Shown here in pieces: positions 7,805-14,766 of a stretch of DNA of 24,183 bases. Numbering within the stretch: the first letter of the stretch is position 1; each line of letters opens with the position of its first letter. The position numbers and the translations under genes were made by a program. Source of the DNA: STD1-80 sp043802745 (GTDB taxonomy: Bacteria > Patescibacteriota > Minisyncoccia > Minisyncoccales > CG1-02-41-26); contig JAZDKU010000024.1 of assembly GCA_043802745.1 (NCBI GenBank), positions 1 through 24,183 of the forward strand, read 5' to 3'. The notes beneath the pieces were generated by a model. That model saw only the letters and a list, made by a program, of their open reading frames with translations. It did not search any database and had not been told where the DNA came from.

Positions 7805-8239
7805 ATGATATTCAATAAAAAAGGTTTCACACTTATCGAGTTACTGGTCGTTATTGCCATTATCGGCATCTTGGCTTCTATTGTTTTAGTAAGCTTCCCA
7901 TCCGCAAATAAGAAAGCCAATGATTCAAGGGTTATTTCTGCTGTTTCCCAGGCTAGAACCATTATGACTTATGTTAAGGGTAACGATAATGATCTCTTAA
8001 CTAATTTTTCATGTACTCATGCGGACATGATTACTCTGTGTGCTGAAATTGACGCTAAAGATAATGGTAGTGGATTGACTATTGTTAAGTCAACTGATGT
8101 TAAAGAGGCTTGTATGTCTGCGCAACTTAATTCAGGAGGTTTTTACTGTGCTGATTCTACTGGAAGAGCCGGAAAAACAGCCACGGCTTGTCCTGCTACA
8201 GGTGCCACCGTGCCTTGCCCAGCTATTACTGGTGACTAA
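7805..8239 (+). CDS. Type IV major pilin-like protein 1
   Basis: 144 residues. A short basic leader (M-I-F-N-K-K-G) precedes a prepilin peptidase site, G|F-T-L-I-E-L-L, with Glu at position +5. The long hydrophobic helix that follows forms the pilus core. The globular part is short, with several Cys (for example in A-C-M-S-A-Q and F-Y-C-A-D-S-T-G) that could form disulfides. A strong promoter precedes it and a very stable terminator follows, as expected for an abundant structural protein. Residues up to about 45 nearly match the second pilin and the C-terminal halves diverge, so this is a tandem duplication. Which of the two is the main pilus subunit cannot be told from sequence. Confidence 0.92.
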   Translation: MIFNKKGFTLIELLVVIAIIGILASIVLVSFPSANKKANDSRVISAVSQARTIMTYVKGNDNDLLTNFSCTHADMITLCAEIDAKDNGSGLTIVKSTDVKEACMSAQLNSGGFYCADSTGRAGKTATACPATGATVPCPAITGD

Positions 8240-8262
8240 TTTTAGGTTATTCGAAAACTTTC

Positions 8263-8313
8263 ACTACCCCCTCGCCTCCGCCAAATTGGCGGATGGCGAG
8301 GGGGTAGTTTTTT
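8263..8313 (+). terminator. Strong intrinsic terminator after pilin 1
   Basis: A 20-bp hairpin has arms 8263-8282 and 8288-8308 with one bulged T at 8294 and loop AAATT. It is very GC-rich and is followed by six T at 8308-8313. It ends the first pilin transcript and isolates the second pilin gene. Confidence 0.93.
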
Positions 8314-8355
8314 ATCCACAGGCTTGACTTGTTTATTATTTTTTATACTTATACA
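8312..8355 (+). promoter_or_regulatory. Promoter region of the second pilin gene with DnaA-box consensus
   Basis: TTATCCACA at 8312-8320, a perfect DnaA-box consensus, lies 3 nt before TTGACT at 8324-8329. TATACT (8344-8349) and TATACA (8350-8355) are candidate -10 boxes, but neither gives ideal spacing (14 and 20 nt). The nonamer begins inside the T-tract of the upstream terminator. The promoter must serve this gene because the terminator would otherwise cut it off; the exact boxes are uncertain. Confidence 0.5.
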
Positions 8356-8376
8356 ATAAATAATAATAAAAATCAT

Positions 8377-8853
8377 ATGAAAAAAGGTTTCACGCTTGTT
8401 GAGCTACTAGTCGTCATTGCCATTATTGGCGTTTTGGCATCTATTGTATTGGTGAGCTTCCCCTCTGCTAGTAAAAAGGCAAAGGACTCAAGAATTGTTT
8501 CTGCTGTTACTCAAGCTAGGAAAATGATGTTGCAAGCATTTGTTATGGATAATAGCTATTCTGCTTTTAGCACTACATCTCCCTCGGAGATGACCACCCT
8601 AGGAAGCGATGTTTCAGCTAATAGCCCCAGCAATTATGTTTTGTTTGTTACTAGAAAAACTGGCAATACTGGTGCTTGTATGTATGCAGTTTTAAATGCT
8701 AAATTGCCAACAAATTATTGGTATTGTGTTGATTCCACTGGTAAGTTTGGCTACACCACCACTTATCCAGCCAGCTTAACTGGTTGCGCTGGTAGCACGC
8801 CTTGTTGCACAGTGACAAATGCTATTTGTCCAACAGTGATAGCGGAGCCTTAA
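8377..8853 (+). CDS. Type IV major pilin-like protein 2
   Basis: 158 residues from the ATG at 8377. An in-frame ATG at 8329 exists, but it would add 16 residues ahead of a normal short leader (M-K-K-G), so the later start is preferred. The cleavage motif is G|F-T-L-V-E-L-L with Glu +5. The first helix and the S-F-P-S-A-x-K-K-A-x-D-S-R segment nearly match pilin 1. The rest differs except for shared landmarks such as A-C-M and W/F-Y-C-x-D-S-T-G, and the C-terminus adds a Cys-rich segment (C-A-G-S-T-P-C-C). Paralogous pilins with a constant N-terminus and variable tip are common in pilus systems. A hairpin terminator follows. Confidence 0.92.
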   Translation: MKKGFTLVELLVVIAIIGVLASIVLVSFPSASKKAKDSRIVSAVTQARKMMLQAFVMDNSYSAFSTTSPSEMTTLGSDVSANSPSNYVLFVTRKTGNTGACMYAVLNAKLPTNYWYCVDSTGKFGYTTTYPASLTGCAGSTPCCTVTNAICPTVIAEP

Positions 8854-8878
8854 TTTAGTTACATGTTTTTATTTTTTG

Positions 8879-8907
8879 AGACTAGTGGAAACGCTAGTCT
8901 TTTTTTG
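8879..8907 (+). terminator. Intrinsic terminator after pilin 2
   Basis: AGACTAG (8879-8885) pairs with CTAGTCT (8894-8900) around an 8-nt loop and runs into a tract of eight T. It separates the pilin unit from pilD, whose ATG is at 8921. Confidence 0.88.
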
Positions 8908-8920
8908 TTAGAATAATATA

Positions 8921-9719
8921 ATGGTTTTAATATATATTGTGATTTTTATTTTTGGGTGTTGTCTGGGCAGTTTTTTGAATTGCGCTGTTTATCGTTTAGA
9001 AAATAAAAAAAGTTTTACCAAGAGCCGATCCTTCTGCCCTAAATGCAAGCATACTCTAGCCTGGCACGACTTAATTCCTATTTTAAGCTTTTTATTTTTA
9101 AAAGCTAAATGCCGGTATTGTAAAAAAAAGATAGCCAAACAATATTTTATAGTTGAAATAGCAACCGGACTGCTTTTTCTGCTAATTTTCAATTTTCAAT
9201 CAATTTTCAATTTTAGAATTTTCAAAGCTACTTTATTTATTGTTGGTTTCCTGCCTGTTAGAAGTAATTTTTATTTATGACCTTAAGCATTATATTATCC
9301 CTGATAGTTTAGTATTTTCAGCGATTATTATCGTTTTACTTTTTAATATTTTGAATTTGTTTGTAAATTGTAAATTGAAAATTGAAAATTGCGATTCCCT
9401 GCTTAACTCCATAATAGCCATCGTTGTTTCAGCTGGTTTTTTCTTCTTGATATGGTTGGTTTCACGGGGTCGCTGGATGGGTTTTGGCGATGTTAAGCTA
9501 GCTTTGTTTATGGGCTTATTTTTGGGCTGGCCTAATATCTTAATTGCCTTATTTTTTGCTTTTATTTCTGGGTCGGTTATTGGCTTGATTTTGATTGCTT
9601 TACAAAAAAAGAAAATGAAAAGCCAAGTGCCTTTTGGTCCATTTCTTATTGCTGGCACTTTTGTTGGCTTATTTTGGGGAGAGAAAATTATAAGTTGGTA
9701 CCTAAACTTAATTTACTAA
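8921..9719 (+). pseudogene. pilD: Prepilin peptidase/N-methyltransferase PilD, split by a frameshift
   Basis: Two overlapping frames together make one A24-family prepilin peptidase, the membrane aspartic protease that cleaves pilin leaders. The first part (8921-9280) has an N-terminal membrane helix, G-S-F-L-N, and the zinc cysteines in C-P-K-C and C-R-Y-C. The second part (frame open to 9719) has D-L-K-H-Y-I-I-P-D with the first catalytic Asp, and G-F-G-D-V-K with the second. Joining them requires a +1 shift somewhere around 9230-9260. The joined length (about 265 residues) is normal for the family. A 17-nt inverted AT-rich repeat flanks the shift point (9184-9200 and 9374-9390). It may be a sequencing or assembly error, a true lesion or recoding. 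No other prepilin peptidase is visible, and at least five pilin-like substrates depend on one. Confidence 0.85.
9184..9390. repeat. Inverted AT-rich repeats inside pilD
   Basis: AATTTTCAATTTTCAAT at 9184-9200 is exactly complementary to the sequence at 9374-9390. Each arm continues as an irregular run of CAATTTT or AAATTG units (about 9185-9226 and 9362-9391). In protein they read as I-F-N-F-Q-S-I-F-N-F and C-K-L-K-I-E-N-C. These low-complexity segments do not belong to the prepilin peptidase core and look inserted. Confidence 0.7.
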
Positions 9720-9763
9720 CCCGACCCCACCCCTCTGCCCGCAAGCAGAGGAGTGGGGTCGGG
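9720..9763. repeat. GC-rich 19-bp palindromic hairpin between pilD and the first minor pilin
   Basis: The arms 9720-9738 and 9745-9763 are complementary at 18 of 19 positions around a 6-nt loop. The hairpin starts directly after the pilD stop codon and ends 9 nt before the next gene's ATG. No T-tract follows (the next bases are GCAATCTTT), so it is not a classical terminator on this strand. It may be a transcript-stabilising or attenuating element. Its base composition differs sharply from its surroundings. Confidence 0.75.
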
Positions 9764-9772
9764 GCAATCTTT

Positions 9773-10312
9773 ATGCAAAACGGCTTCACATTATTTGAGC
9801 TTCTGGTTTCCATAGCCATTATTATTATTGTTTCTTCTTTTGTGATGATTGGCAGAAACGGAGAAGAGCAAAAAATGTTTTTACGAACAACTACTTTTAC
9901 GTTAGGCCAAAACCTAAGAGAATATCAAGAAAAGGCTTTGTCGGGTGAAAGTGTGGATTGCGGAACAGGAAAAAATGTTTGCGGTTTTGGAATTAATTTC
10001 ACCCAAGATAATGATTTTTATACTCCGTTTGTTGATTGCTCAAACAGTTGTTTAACCGGTAACCATATTTTAGATGGCAACGACATTTCTTTGCCAGCAG
10101 TTTCTTTGGGAAAGGCTAAAATTTATAGTTTGACTGGGGGCAATCCTTTAAATATAGTTTTTACCCCGCCAGATCCGATTGTTTATTTAAATAATATTGC
10201 CTGGGGGAACGAAGCCACTACACAGGCGGTAATTACCCTGTGTTTAAAGGCGAACACTAGCGTTCAAAGAATAATTAAAGTAAATAATGCTGGAAAAATT
10301 GAAATACAATAG
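9773..10312 (+). CDS. Minor pilin/pseudopilin, GspH/FimT-like
   Basis: 179 residues from the ATG at 9773. An upstream in-frame start exists at 9674, but the extension would read through the GC-rich hairpin and overlap pilD, while the chosen start gives the expected leader M-Q-N-G. The cleavage motif is G|F-T-L-F-E-L-L with Glu +5, followed by a hydrophobic helix. The body has four Cys in two close pairs (C-G-T-G-K-N-V-C and C-S-N-S-C). The first minor pilin of type IV pilus clusters is usually GspH/FimT-like, and the position fits that. The subfamily is inference. Confidence 0.85.
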   Translation: MQNGFTLFELLVSIAIIIIVSSFVMIGRNGEEQKMFLRTTTFTLGQNLREYQEKALSGESVDCGTGKNVCGFGINFTQDNDFYTPFVDCSNSCLTGNHILDGNDISLPAVSLGKAKIYSLTGGNPLNIVFTPPDPIVYLNNIAWGNEATTQAVITLCLKANTSVQRIIKVNNAGKIEIQ

Positions 10313-10811
10313 TAGGCAAAAAGGATTCACATTAATGGAGGTTTTTATTGCCATGTCTGTTTTAGCCATTGGGGTGGTGGGAGCTTTTGGCGTTTTACCC
10401 GTAATGATAAAAAATCAAACAATGAACGCAGACACTTTTTTAGCCAGTCAAATTGCTAATGAGGGCGTGGAGTTAGTTCGTAATTTAAGAGATAGTAATT
10501 GGCTAAAAGAAAGCCCGTGGGACGCTGGCCTTATTGGCTCTCCGAATTGCGTGGGCACAGCTAATCCAAATGTAGTTGACGGATGCGAAATTGATTATGA
10601 CGACCTTGTTTTGCAGGAAAATCTTAATAGATATTTACAGAAAAACAGCGATGGTTTTTATAAATACGACATCGGGCTTCCAAACAGCAAGTTTAAGCGA
10701 AAGATAGCTATCCAGAAGGTTGGATTAGCTTTAAATACAATCGTTGTGGTTTCGTGGGATGGTAAAGGTTCGCCATTTTTAGTTGAAGAAAATTTTTATG
10801 ATTGGAGGTAA
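10287..10811 (+). CDS. Minor pilin, PilV-like
   Basis: 174 residues. The leader ends in Q-K-G and the cleavage motif is G|F-T-L-M-E-V-F with Glu +5, followed by I-A-M-S-V-L-A-I-G-V-V-G. That resembles the E-V-L-I-A-x-x-V-L-x-x-G pattern of PilV/GspI proteins. The segment A-N-E-G-V-E-L-V-R-N-L-R-D-S-N-W is typical of PilV-like proteins in such clusters. It overlaps the preceding gene by 26 nt, which implies coupling. It is probably one of the minor pilins that initiate pilus assembly. The length and motif are normal. Confidence 0.85.
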   Translation: MLEKLKYNSRQKGFTLMEVFIAMSVLAIGVVGAFGVLPVMIKNQTMNADTFLASQIANEGVELVRNLRDSNWLKESPWDAGLIGSPNCVGTANPNVVDGCEIDYDDLVLQENLNRYLQKNSDGFYKYDIGLPNSKFKRKIAIQKVGLALNTIVVVSWDGKGSPFLVEENFYDWR

Positions 10812-11358
10812 AAATACAAAATGCCAAGGATTTACATTGCTAGAACTTTTAATAGCTATAAGCTTATTTTCCATTGTGATTGTTGGGGCTATTGGCTTAT
10901 TTATTTCTTTAATCAAAAATCAGCAAGCTTTGCTGGACAGGGCTTATGTTCTAAACACGCTTTCTTACACTACCGAGTATATGTCAAAGTCCATGAGAAT
11001 GGCTCAAAAGGATGATGTGGCGGGCGCCTGTACTGGCGTGAGTAGGGGAAATTTTGTTTTAATTGGAGATACGAGAATAAAGTTTTTAAATTATAACAAC
11101 GAATGCCAAGAATTTTATTTAGCCAACGGTGTTTTAAAAGTCAACAAGAAAATCGCTGGGGCATGGGTTGGCCAAGATTTAACTCCAGCTGCTATTAATG
11201 TTGAAAGCTTAAAATTTATTTTATCTGGGCAAAGCCAAGACGATACTTTACAGCCAAAAGTTTCTTTTGCTCTAAGGGCAAGGCCTGTCACAGGCGCGGC
11301 CCCTTCTTTTTTGATTCAAACAACTATTTCCCAAAGAATGCTTGATATTTGGTATTAA
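10798..11358 (+). CDS. Minor pilin, PilW/GspJ-like
   Basis: 186 residues from the ATG at 10798, which overlaps the previous gene by 14 nt; a TTG five codons upstream is an alternative start. The leader is M-I-G-G-K-N-T-K-C-Q-G and the cleavage site G|F-T-L-L-E-L-L has Glu +5. A hydrophobic helix and S-L-I-K-N-Q-Q-A-L-L-D-R-A follow. The central S-Y-T-T-E-Y-M-S-K-S-M-R-M-A resembles the E-x-M-x-R-x-I-R-x-A segment of PilW/GspJ. It sits third in the minor-pilin order H-V-W-X seen in many pilus loci. The subfamily is assigned by order and motif. Confidence 0.82.
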   Translation: MIGGKNTKCQGFTLLELLIAISLFSIVIVGAIGLFISLIKNQQALLDRAYVLNTLSYTTEYMSKSMRMAQKDDVAGACTGVSRGNFVLIGDTRIKFLNYNNECQEFYLANGVLKVNKKIAGAWVGQDLTPAAINVESLKFILSGQSQDDTLQPKVSFALRARPVTGAAPSFLIQTTISQRMLDIWY

Positions 11359-11373
11359 TCAGGGGTAAAATTT

Positions 11374-11730
11374 ATGAAAGAACAAAACAAACAAAAGGGC
11401 ATAATTTTATACGTTGTTCTTTTAATAATTTCAGTTTTTATGGCTGTTGTTCTTACTTTAGCAACTGTTTCATTGAGCCAAATAAGGATTGCTTGGCAGG
11501 CCGGGGATTCTGTTAAAGCATTTGCAGCCGCTGACACTGGCGTTGAGAGAGCTCTTTATAATATTAGAAATGCAGACCCACTGGACACTAGCGATATTGG
11601 CGTAACAGGCATGCCCATTAGCGGCGCAAATTATTCAGTTGACATTACTATTACTGGCCCAACAACTGCTACAATTCAGTCAAAAGGAGAATTTAAAAAA
11701 TCTCGAAGAACAATAGAAGCAAAATACTAA
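11374..11730 (+). CDS. Minor pilin, PilX-like
   Basis: 118 residues. The N-terminus N-K-Q-K-G-I-I-L-Y-V-V-L-L-I-I-S-V resembles the Q-x-G-x-x-L PilX/GspK leader. The canonical F-T-L-x-E is absent (there is no Glu at +5), which is also a trait of PilX/GspK-class tip pilins. The stretch A-F-A-A-A-D-T-G-V-E-R-A-L-Y matches the strongly conserved A-x-A-A-E-x-G-x-E-x-A segment of the family. It is shorter than most PilX proteins. A purine-rich AGGGG lies upstream of the ATG. ligA follows 1 nt after the stop. Confidence 0.8.
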   Translation: MKEQNKQKGIILYVVLLIISVFMAVVLTLATVSLSQIRIAWQAGDSVKAFAAADTGVERALYNIRNADPLDTSDIGVTGMPISGANYSVDITITGPTTATIQSKGEFKKSRRTIEAKY

Positions 11731-11731
11731 T

Positions 11732-13735
11732 ATGGACAAGCAAGATGCGAAACAACGGATTGAGAAGTTAAAAAAAATTATTGACCACTATCGTTATCTG
11801 GTGCATGTTCTAGATAAACAAGAAATTTCCGAAAGCGCTCTGGACTCTCTTAAAAAAGAGCTTTTTGATTTAGAGCAAAAATATCCTGATCTAATCACAG
11901 CTGATTCCCCGACCCAGAGGGTAGCTGGTGAGCCTTTGGCTAAGTTTAGAAAAGTAGAAAGAAAAGTCCCAATGCTTTCTTTGCAAGATGGTTTTTCTTT
12001 TGATGATATTTTGGCCTGGGAGGATCGTTTAAAGCGTCTTTTGAGCGAACAAGAAATTAAAAGTTTAAGTTATTTCGCTGAATTAAAATTTGATGGCTTG
12101 GCTGTGGAGCTAATTTACCAAAACGGTTTTTTTATTTTAGGTTCAACTCGGGGTAATGGTTTGATTGGCGAGGATATTACCCAAAACTTGAAAACTATTG
12201 AAGCCGTGCCCCTTAGAATAAAAAATTCTTTTAATACAGCTATTGTGCGGGGGGAGGTTTTAATTTCTAAAAAAGATTTTGCTAAGATTAATAAGCGGCA
12301 AGCTGTATTAGGTCTGCCCTCGTACGCTAACCCTAGAAATATTGCGGCTGGCAGTATTCGACAGTTAGACCCAAAAATAACTGCTCAGCGAAAGCTGGAT
12401 TTTTACGCTTGGGATTTAATTGCGGACTTGGGCCAGAAAACTCACCAACAAAAGCATCAAATTTTAAAAGAGCTTGGTTTTAAAATAAATAATGAGACAT
12501 TTTCAAAACAATGCCAGTCTTTAGAAGAAGTTTTAAAATTCAGAGAAAATTGGCTAAAAAATAGAGAAAAATTACCTTTTGAAATAGATGGCTTGGTTGT
12601 TCAGGTAAATAGTATGGGCCTGTTTGACAAACTAGGAGTGGCTGGCAAGTCGCCTCGCGCCGCCATTGCTTTTAAATTTCCCTTAAAAGAGGCTCAAACG
12701 ATTGTTGAGGATATAATTATTCAGGTTGGTCGAACAGGCGCTATTACTCCTTTGGCTATTTTAAAACCAGTAGAAATTGGGGGCACAACTGTGTCTAAAG
12801 CAACATTGCATAATGAAGACGAGATTAAAAGGTTGAGCTTGAAAATAGGCGATACAGTCATAGTGGGCCGAGCTGGAGATGTTATCCCGGATATTATAAA
12901 AGTTTTGGTTGAAATGCGCGCTGGCAAAGAAAAAGATTTTCACATGCCAAAAAATTGCCCAGTTTGCGGAACAGAGTTGGTAAAAAAAGCAGGAGATGTT
13001 GTTTTAAAATGCTTAAATTTAAAATGCAAAGCCAGGCAAAGACGTTATTTTTATTACTTTGTTTCAAGGCCAGCCTTTAACATAGAGGGCTTGGGCCCGA
13101 GAATAATCGACCAGCTAGCTGATAGCGGGCTTATTTCTGATCCAGCTGATTTGTTTTCTTTAAAAAAATCTGATTTGCTTAACTTAGAAAGATTTAGAGA
13201 AAAGTCAGCCGATAATTTAATCACGTCTGTTCAGTCAAAAAAAAGCATTTCTTTTTCTCGTTTTATTTACGCTTTGGGGATTAACGGAGTTGGTGAAGAA
13301 AGCGCCATAGATTTAGCTAGTAGATTTATTTCTTTGGATAATTTAGAGAAGGCTAGCCTAGAAGATTTAGTTGATATACCAAATATCGGACCGAGAACCG
13401 CTGAATCAATTCATACATTTTTTAGGAGAAAAGAAAATATAATATTTTTGGAGAAACTTTTGAGGTTTGGTGTTAAGATAGAAAACTATAAACTATCTAC
13501 TATTAACTATAAACTTTCTGGTAAAAGTTTTGTTTTGACTGGGACATTAGAAAGTATGGCTCGAGGGATTGCCAAAGAAAAAATTCGAAACCTAGGGGGA
13601 GAGGTAGCTGATTTTGTTTCTAAAAATACTAGCTTTGTGGTGGCCGGAGAAAATTCTGGCTCGAAACTATCCAAAGCCAAAACCCTCGGCATTAAAATTT
13701 TAAACGAGCAAGATTTTTTAAAAATGATAAGTTGA
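11732..13735 (+). CDS. ligA: NAD-dependent DNA ligase LigA
   Basis: 667 residues, full length for bacterial LigA, which seals nicks in replication and repair. The order is the Ia/adenylation domain, with the nucleophilic Lys at K119 in E-L-K-F-D-G; an OB fold; a zinc finger with C409, C412, C427 and C432; helix-hairpin-helix repeats with N-I-G-P-R-T-A-E-S; and a C-terminal BRCT domain (about residues 598-667). Between the helix-hairpin-helix region and the BRCT there is an insertion, E-N-Y-K-L-S-T-I-N-Y-K-L (about residues 584-595), encoded by an AT-rich repeat. It begins 1 nt after the last minor pilin gene, so it may be cotranscribed with it. It converges with the minus-strand gene ending at 13748. 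Confidence 0.97.
   Translation: MDKQDAKQRIEKLKKIIDHYRYLVHVLDKQEISESALDSLKKELFDLEQKYPDLITADSPTQRVAGEPLAKFRKVERKVPMLSLQDGFSFDDILAWEDRLKRLLSEQEIKSLSYFAELKFDGLAVELIYQNGFFILGSTRGNGLIGEDITQNLKTIEAVPLRIKNSFNTAIVRGEVLISKKDFAKINKRQAVLGLPSYANPRNIAAGSIRQLDPKITAQRKLDFYAWDLIADLGQKTHQQKHQILKELGFKINNETFSKQCQSLEEVLKFRENWLKNREKLPFEIDGLVVQVNSMGLFDKLGVAGKSPRAAIAFKFPLKEAQTIVEDIIIQVGRTGAITPLAILKPVEIGGTTVSKATLHNEDEIKRLSLKIGDTVIVGRAGDVIPDIIKVLVEMRAGKEKDFHMPKNCPVCGTELVKKAGDVVLKCLNLKCKARQRRYFYYFVSRPAFNIEGLGPRIIDQLADSGLISDPADLFSLKKSDLLNLERFREKSADNLITSVQSKKSISFSRFIYALGINGVGEESAIDLASRFISLDNLEKASLEDLVDIPNIGPRTAESIHTFFRRKENIIFLEKLLRFGVKIENYKLSTINYKLSGKSFVLTGTLESMARGIAKEKIRNLGGEVADFVSKNTSFVVAGENSGSKLSKAKTLGIKILNEQDFLKMIS
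13482..13517 (+). repeat. AT-rich repeat inserted in frame in ligA
   Basis: AACTATAAACT-type units repeat through this 36-nt tract and encode two N-Y-K-L copies between the helix-hairpin-helix and BRCT domains. Other LigA proteins have only a short linker here. The tract keeps the reading frame. Confidence 0.65.
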
Positions 13736-13747
13736 ACTAGAAACGCT

Positions 13748-13954
13748 TTATTTAGGAGGGTTAAAATTATGATAAAGAGTTTGCCATGTTCCCCCAGGTA
13801 TTCTTCCTTCGCAATTTCCAGTGATTTTATTGCATCTATATTTTAATACGCCGTCATTAGTGATAAAGTAATATTTAGGAAAAATGAAATAAAGTATTCC
13901 AATTATAAACACCGACAATACTGAAATTAAAATTGTTTTTAAGATTTTACGCAT
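13748..13954 (-). CDS. Small single-pass membrane protein, unknown
   Basis: 68 residues, not recognised. A basic N-terminus (M-R-K-I-L-K) and one hydrophobic helix (about residues 8-28) are followed by a small extracytoplasmic tail with two Cys in Y-R-C-N-K-I-T-G-N-C-E that could bridge. A signal-anchor or uncleaved secretion signal is likely. The start lies 5 nt after the stop of the longer minus-strand gene, so the two form an operon. The gene ends 12 nt from the convergent ligA stop with no clear hairpin between them. Confidence 0.6.
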   Translation of the reverse strand: MRKILKTILISVLSVFIIGILYFIFPKYYFITNDGVLKYRCNKITGNCEGRIPGGTWQTLYHNFNPPK

Positions 13955-13959
13955 AATTA

Positions 13960-14505
13960 TTATTCAGAAGTTTTGCGAGGTTTATTGAGAAAATCATCTC
14001 TTAACCAAAGACCGCCAACCCTTAAAATTATGTCTATATCCATAGGATTATTATAAACCCAGTTTTTTACAGGAAACATTAAAGGATCTTTTTTCAAAGA
14101 AATTAAAAGCTCTCTCGCCTTTTCCTGAACATCATAATCCGTATATTTTGTAGGTAAGGAAGCTGTAATTTTTGTGAAAAGCAGTTCTTTATTATCATTA
14201 AGTATTTTTTCTAAACCGCTATCTTTAATCAGGTTAGCACCGTAAAGAGTAGGATTGAGCGGACTTTCGCCTTTTTCTACCATGGTATGAACGATGTTTA
14301 TTCCTATAAATTTATTCCTCATAATTGTCTGAATTTCAGTGATAGCATTAGCTATATTTCTAAAAGGATTCAACTCAGATTTTACAGTATCAGCTATTTC
14401 TTTTTTTCCTTTCCAAATTATTCCTAATAATGCAAAAAAGAAAACAAAAATGCCCACAAGCAAAGTGCAAGCACCTACATTAAAAGTAATTATTGTTCCT
14501 TCCAT
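13960..14505 (-). CDS. N-terminally anchored membrane protein, unknown
   Basis: 181 residues, not recognised. One transmembrane helix (about residues 9-31) is followed by a soluble, probably cytoplasmic region that starts with a basic W-K-G-K-K. The region is predicted mostly helical, with an amphipathic stretch (E-I-A-D-T-V-K-S-E-L-N-P-F) and a C-terminal L-W-L-R-D-D-F-L. It is the first gene of a two-gene minus-strand operon set between ligA and rodA, which face the other way, so this looks like inserted accessory material. The promoter lies 18-44 nt upstream of the ATG; no clear Shine-Dalgarno is seen. Confidence 0.7.
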   Translation of the reverse strand: MEGTIITFNVGACTLLVGIFVFFFALLGIIWKGKKEIADTVKSELNPFRNIANAITEIQTIMRNKFIGINIVHTMVEKGESPLNPTLYGANLIKDSGLEKILNDNKELLFTKITASLPTKYTDYDVQEKARELLISLKKDPLMFPVKNWVYNNPMDIDIILRVGGLWLRDDFLNKPRKTSE

Positions 14506-14522
14506 ATCTTTAATTTCACTTT

Positions 14523-14549
14523 AACATAAAATTTAGGAAATAGTGTCAA
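14523..14549 (-). promoter_or_regulatory. Promoter of the minus-strand two-gene operon
   Basis: Read on the minus strand, TTGACA (14544-14549) is followed after 15 nt by TATGTT (14523-14528). Transcription would begin near 14516, about 10 nt before the ATG at 14505, so the message would be nearly leaderless. The -35 is a perfect consensus; the -10 and spacing are weaker. Confidence 0.55.
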
Positions 14550-14673
14550 TTAGAGGTGTGAATAATATCTTAATCAATTAAAAACTAAAGTCAATAACCT
14601 TTTTTCAATGGTTGTTTTTTGTTATAATCAAAAAAATACTATGCTTGATTTCGATGAATTATACTAATAAATT

Positions 14674-14697
14674 AAAAAACACTGCTTTTAACAGTGT
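14674..14697 (-). terminator. Intrinsic terminator of the minus-strand RNA
   Basis: On the minus strand ACACTG (from 14697) pairs with CAGTGT (to 14679) around the 7-nt loop TTAAAAG and runs into six T. The opposite strand also has a GTTTT after the stem, so weak termination of plus-strand transcription is possible. Confidence 0.8.
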
Positions 14698-14760
14698 GTT
14701 TTAGTGGCGCTTGGGTACAGCTTGGATTAGCCGTGACAGGGCCAAGGCCCTCCAAACGTC
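14674..14760 (-). ncRNA. Candidate small structured RNA with its own promoter and terminator
   Basis: On the minus strand a near-consensus promoter predicts a start at about 14760, and an intrinsic terminator ends at about 14674, giving a transcript of about 87 nt without a plausible open reading frame. A stem pairs TTGGA (14722-14726) with TCCAA (14751-14755). It encloses a perfect AGGGCC-AA-GGCCCT hairpin (14738-14751), which shares one base with that stem. An alternative pairing, CTTGG (14710-14714) with CCAAG (14742-14746), would form a pseudoknot. It does not match SRP RNA, tmRNA, RNase P or any riboswitch that I know. The region 14506-14852 holds no other gene. Confidence 0.6.
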
Positions 14761-14766
14761 AATTTC

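Noticed and set aside
8082..8327. 81-aa open frame overlapping the end of pilin 1
   Set aside because: It is a shadow frame of the pilin gene and reads through the strong terminator hairpin.
9674..9772. 33-codon upstream extension of the first minor pilin
   Set aside because: It overlaps pilD and translates the GC-rich hairpin; a leader that long is not expected before G-F-T-L-F-E.
14674..14760. HDV-like ribozyme suggested by GGCTAA near the 3' stem
   Set aside because: The nested P1/P3 pairings required for an HDV fold are absent between the outer stem and the inner hairpin.
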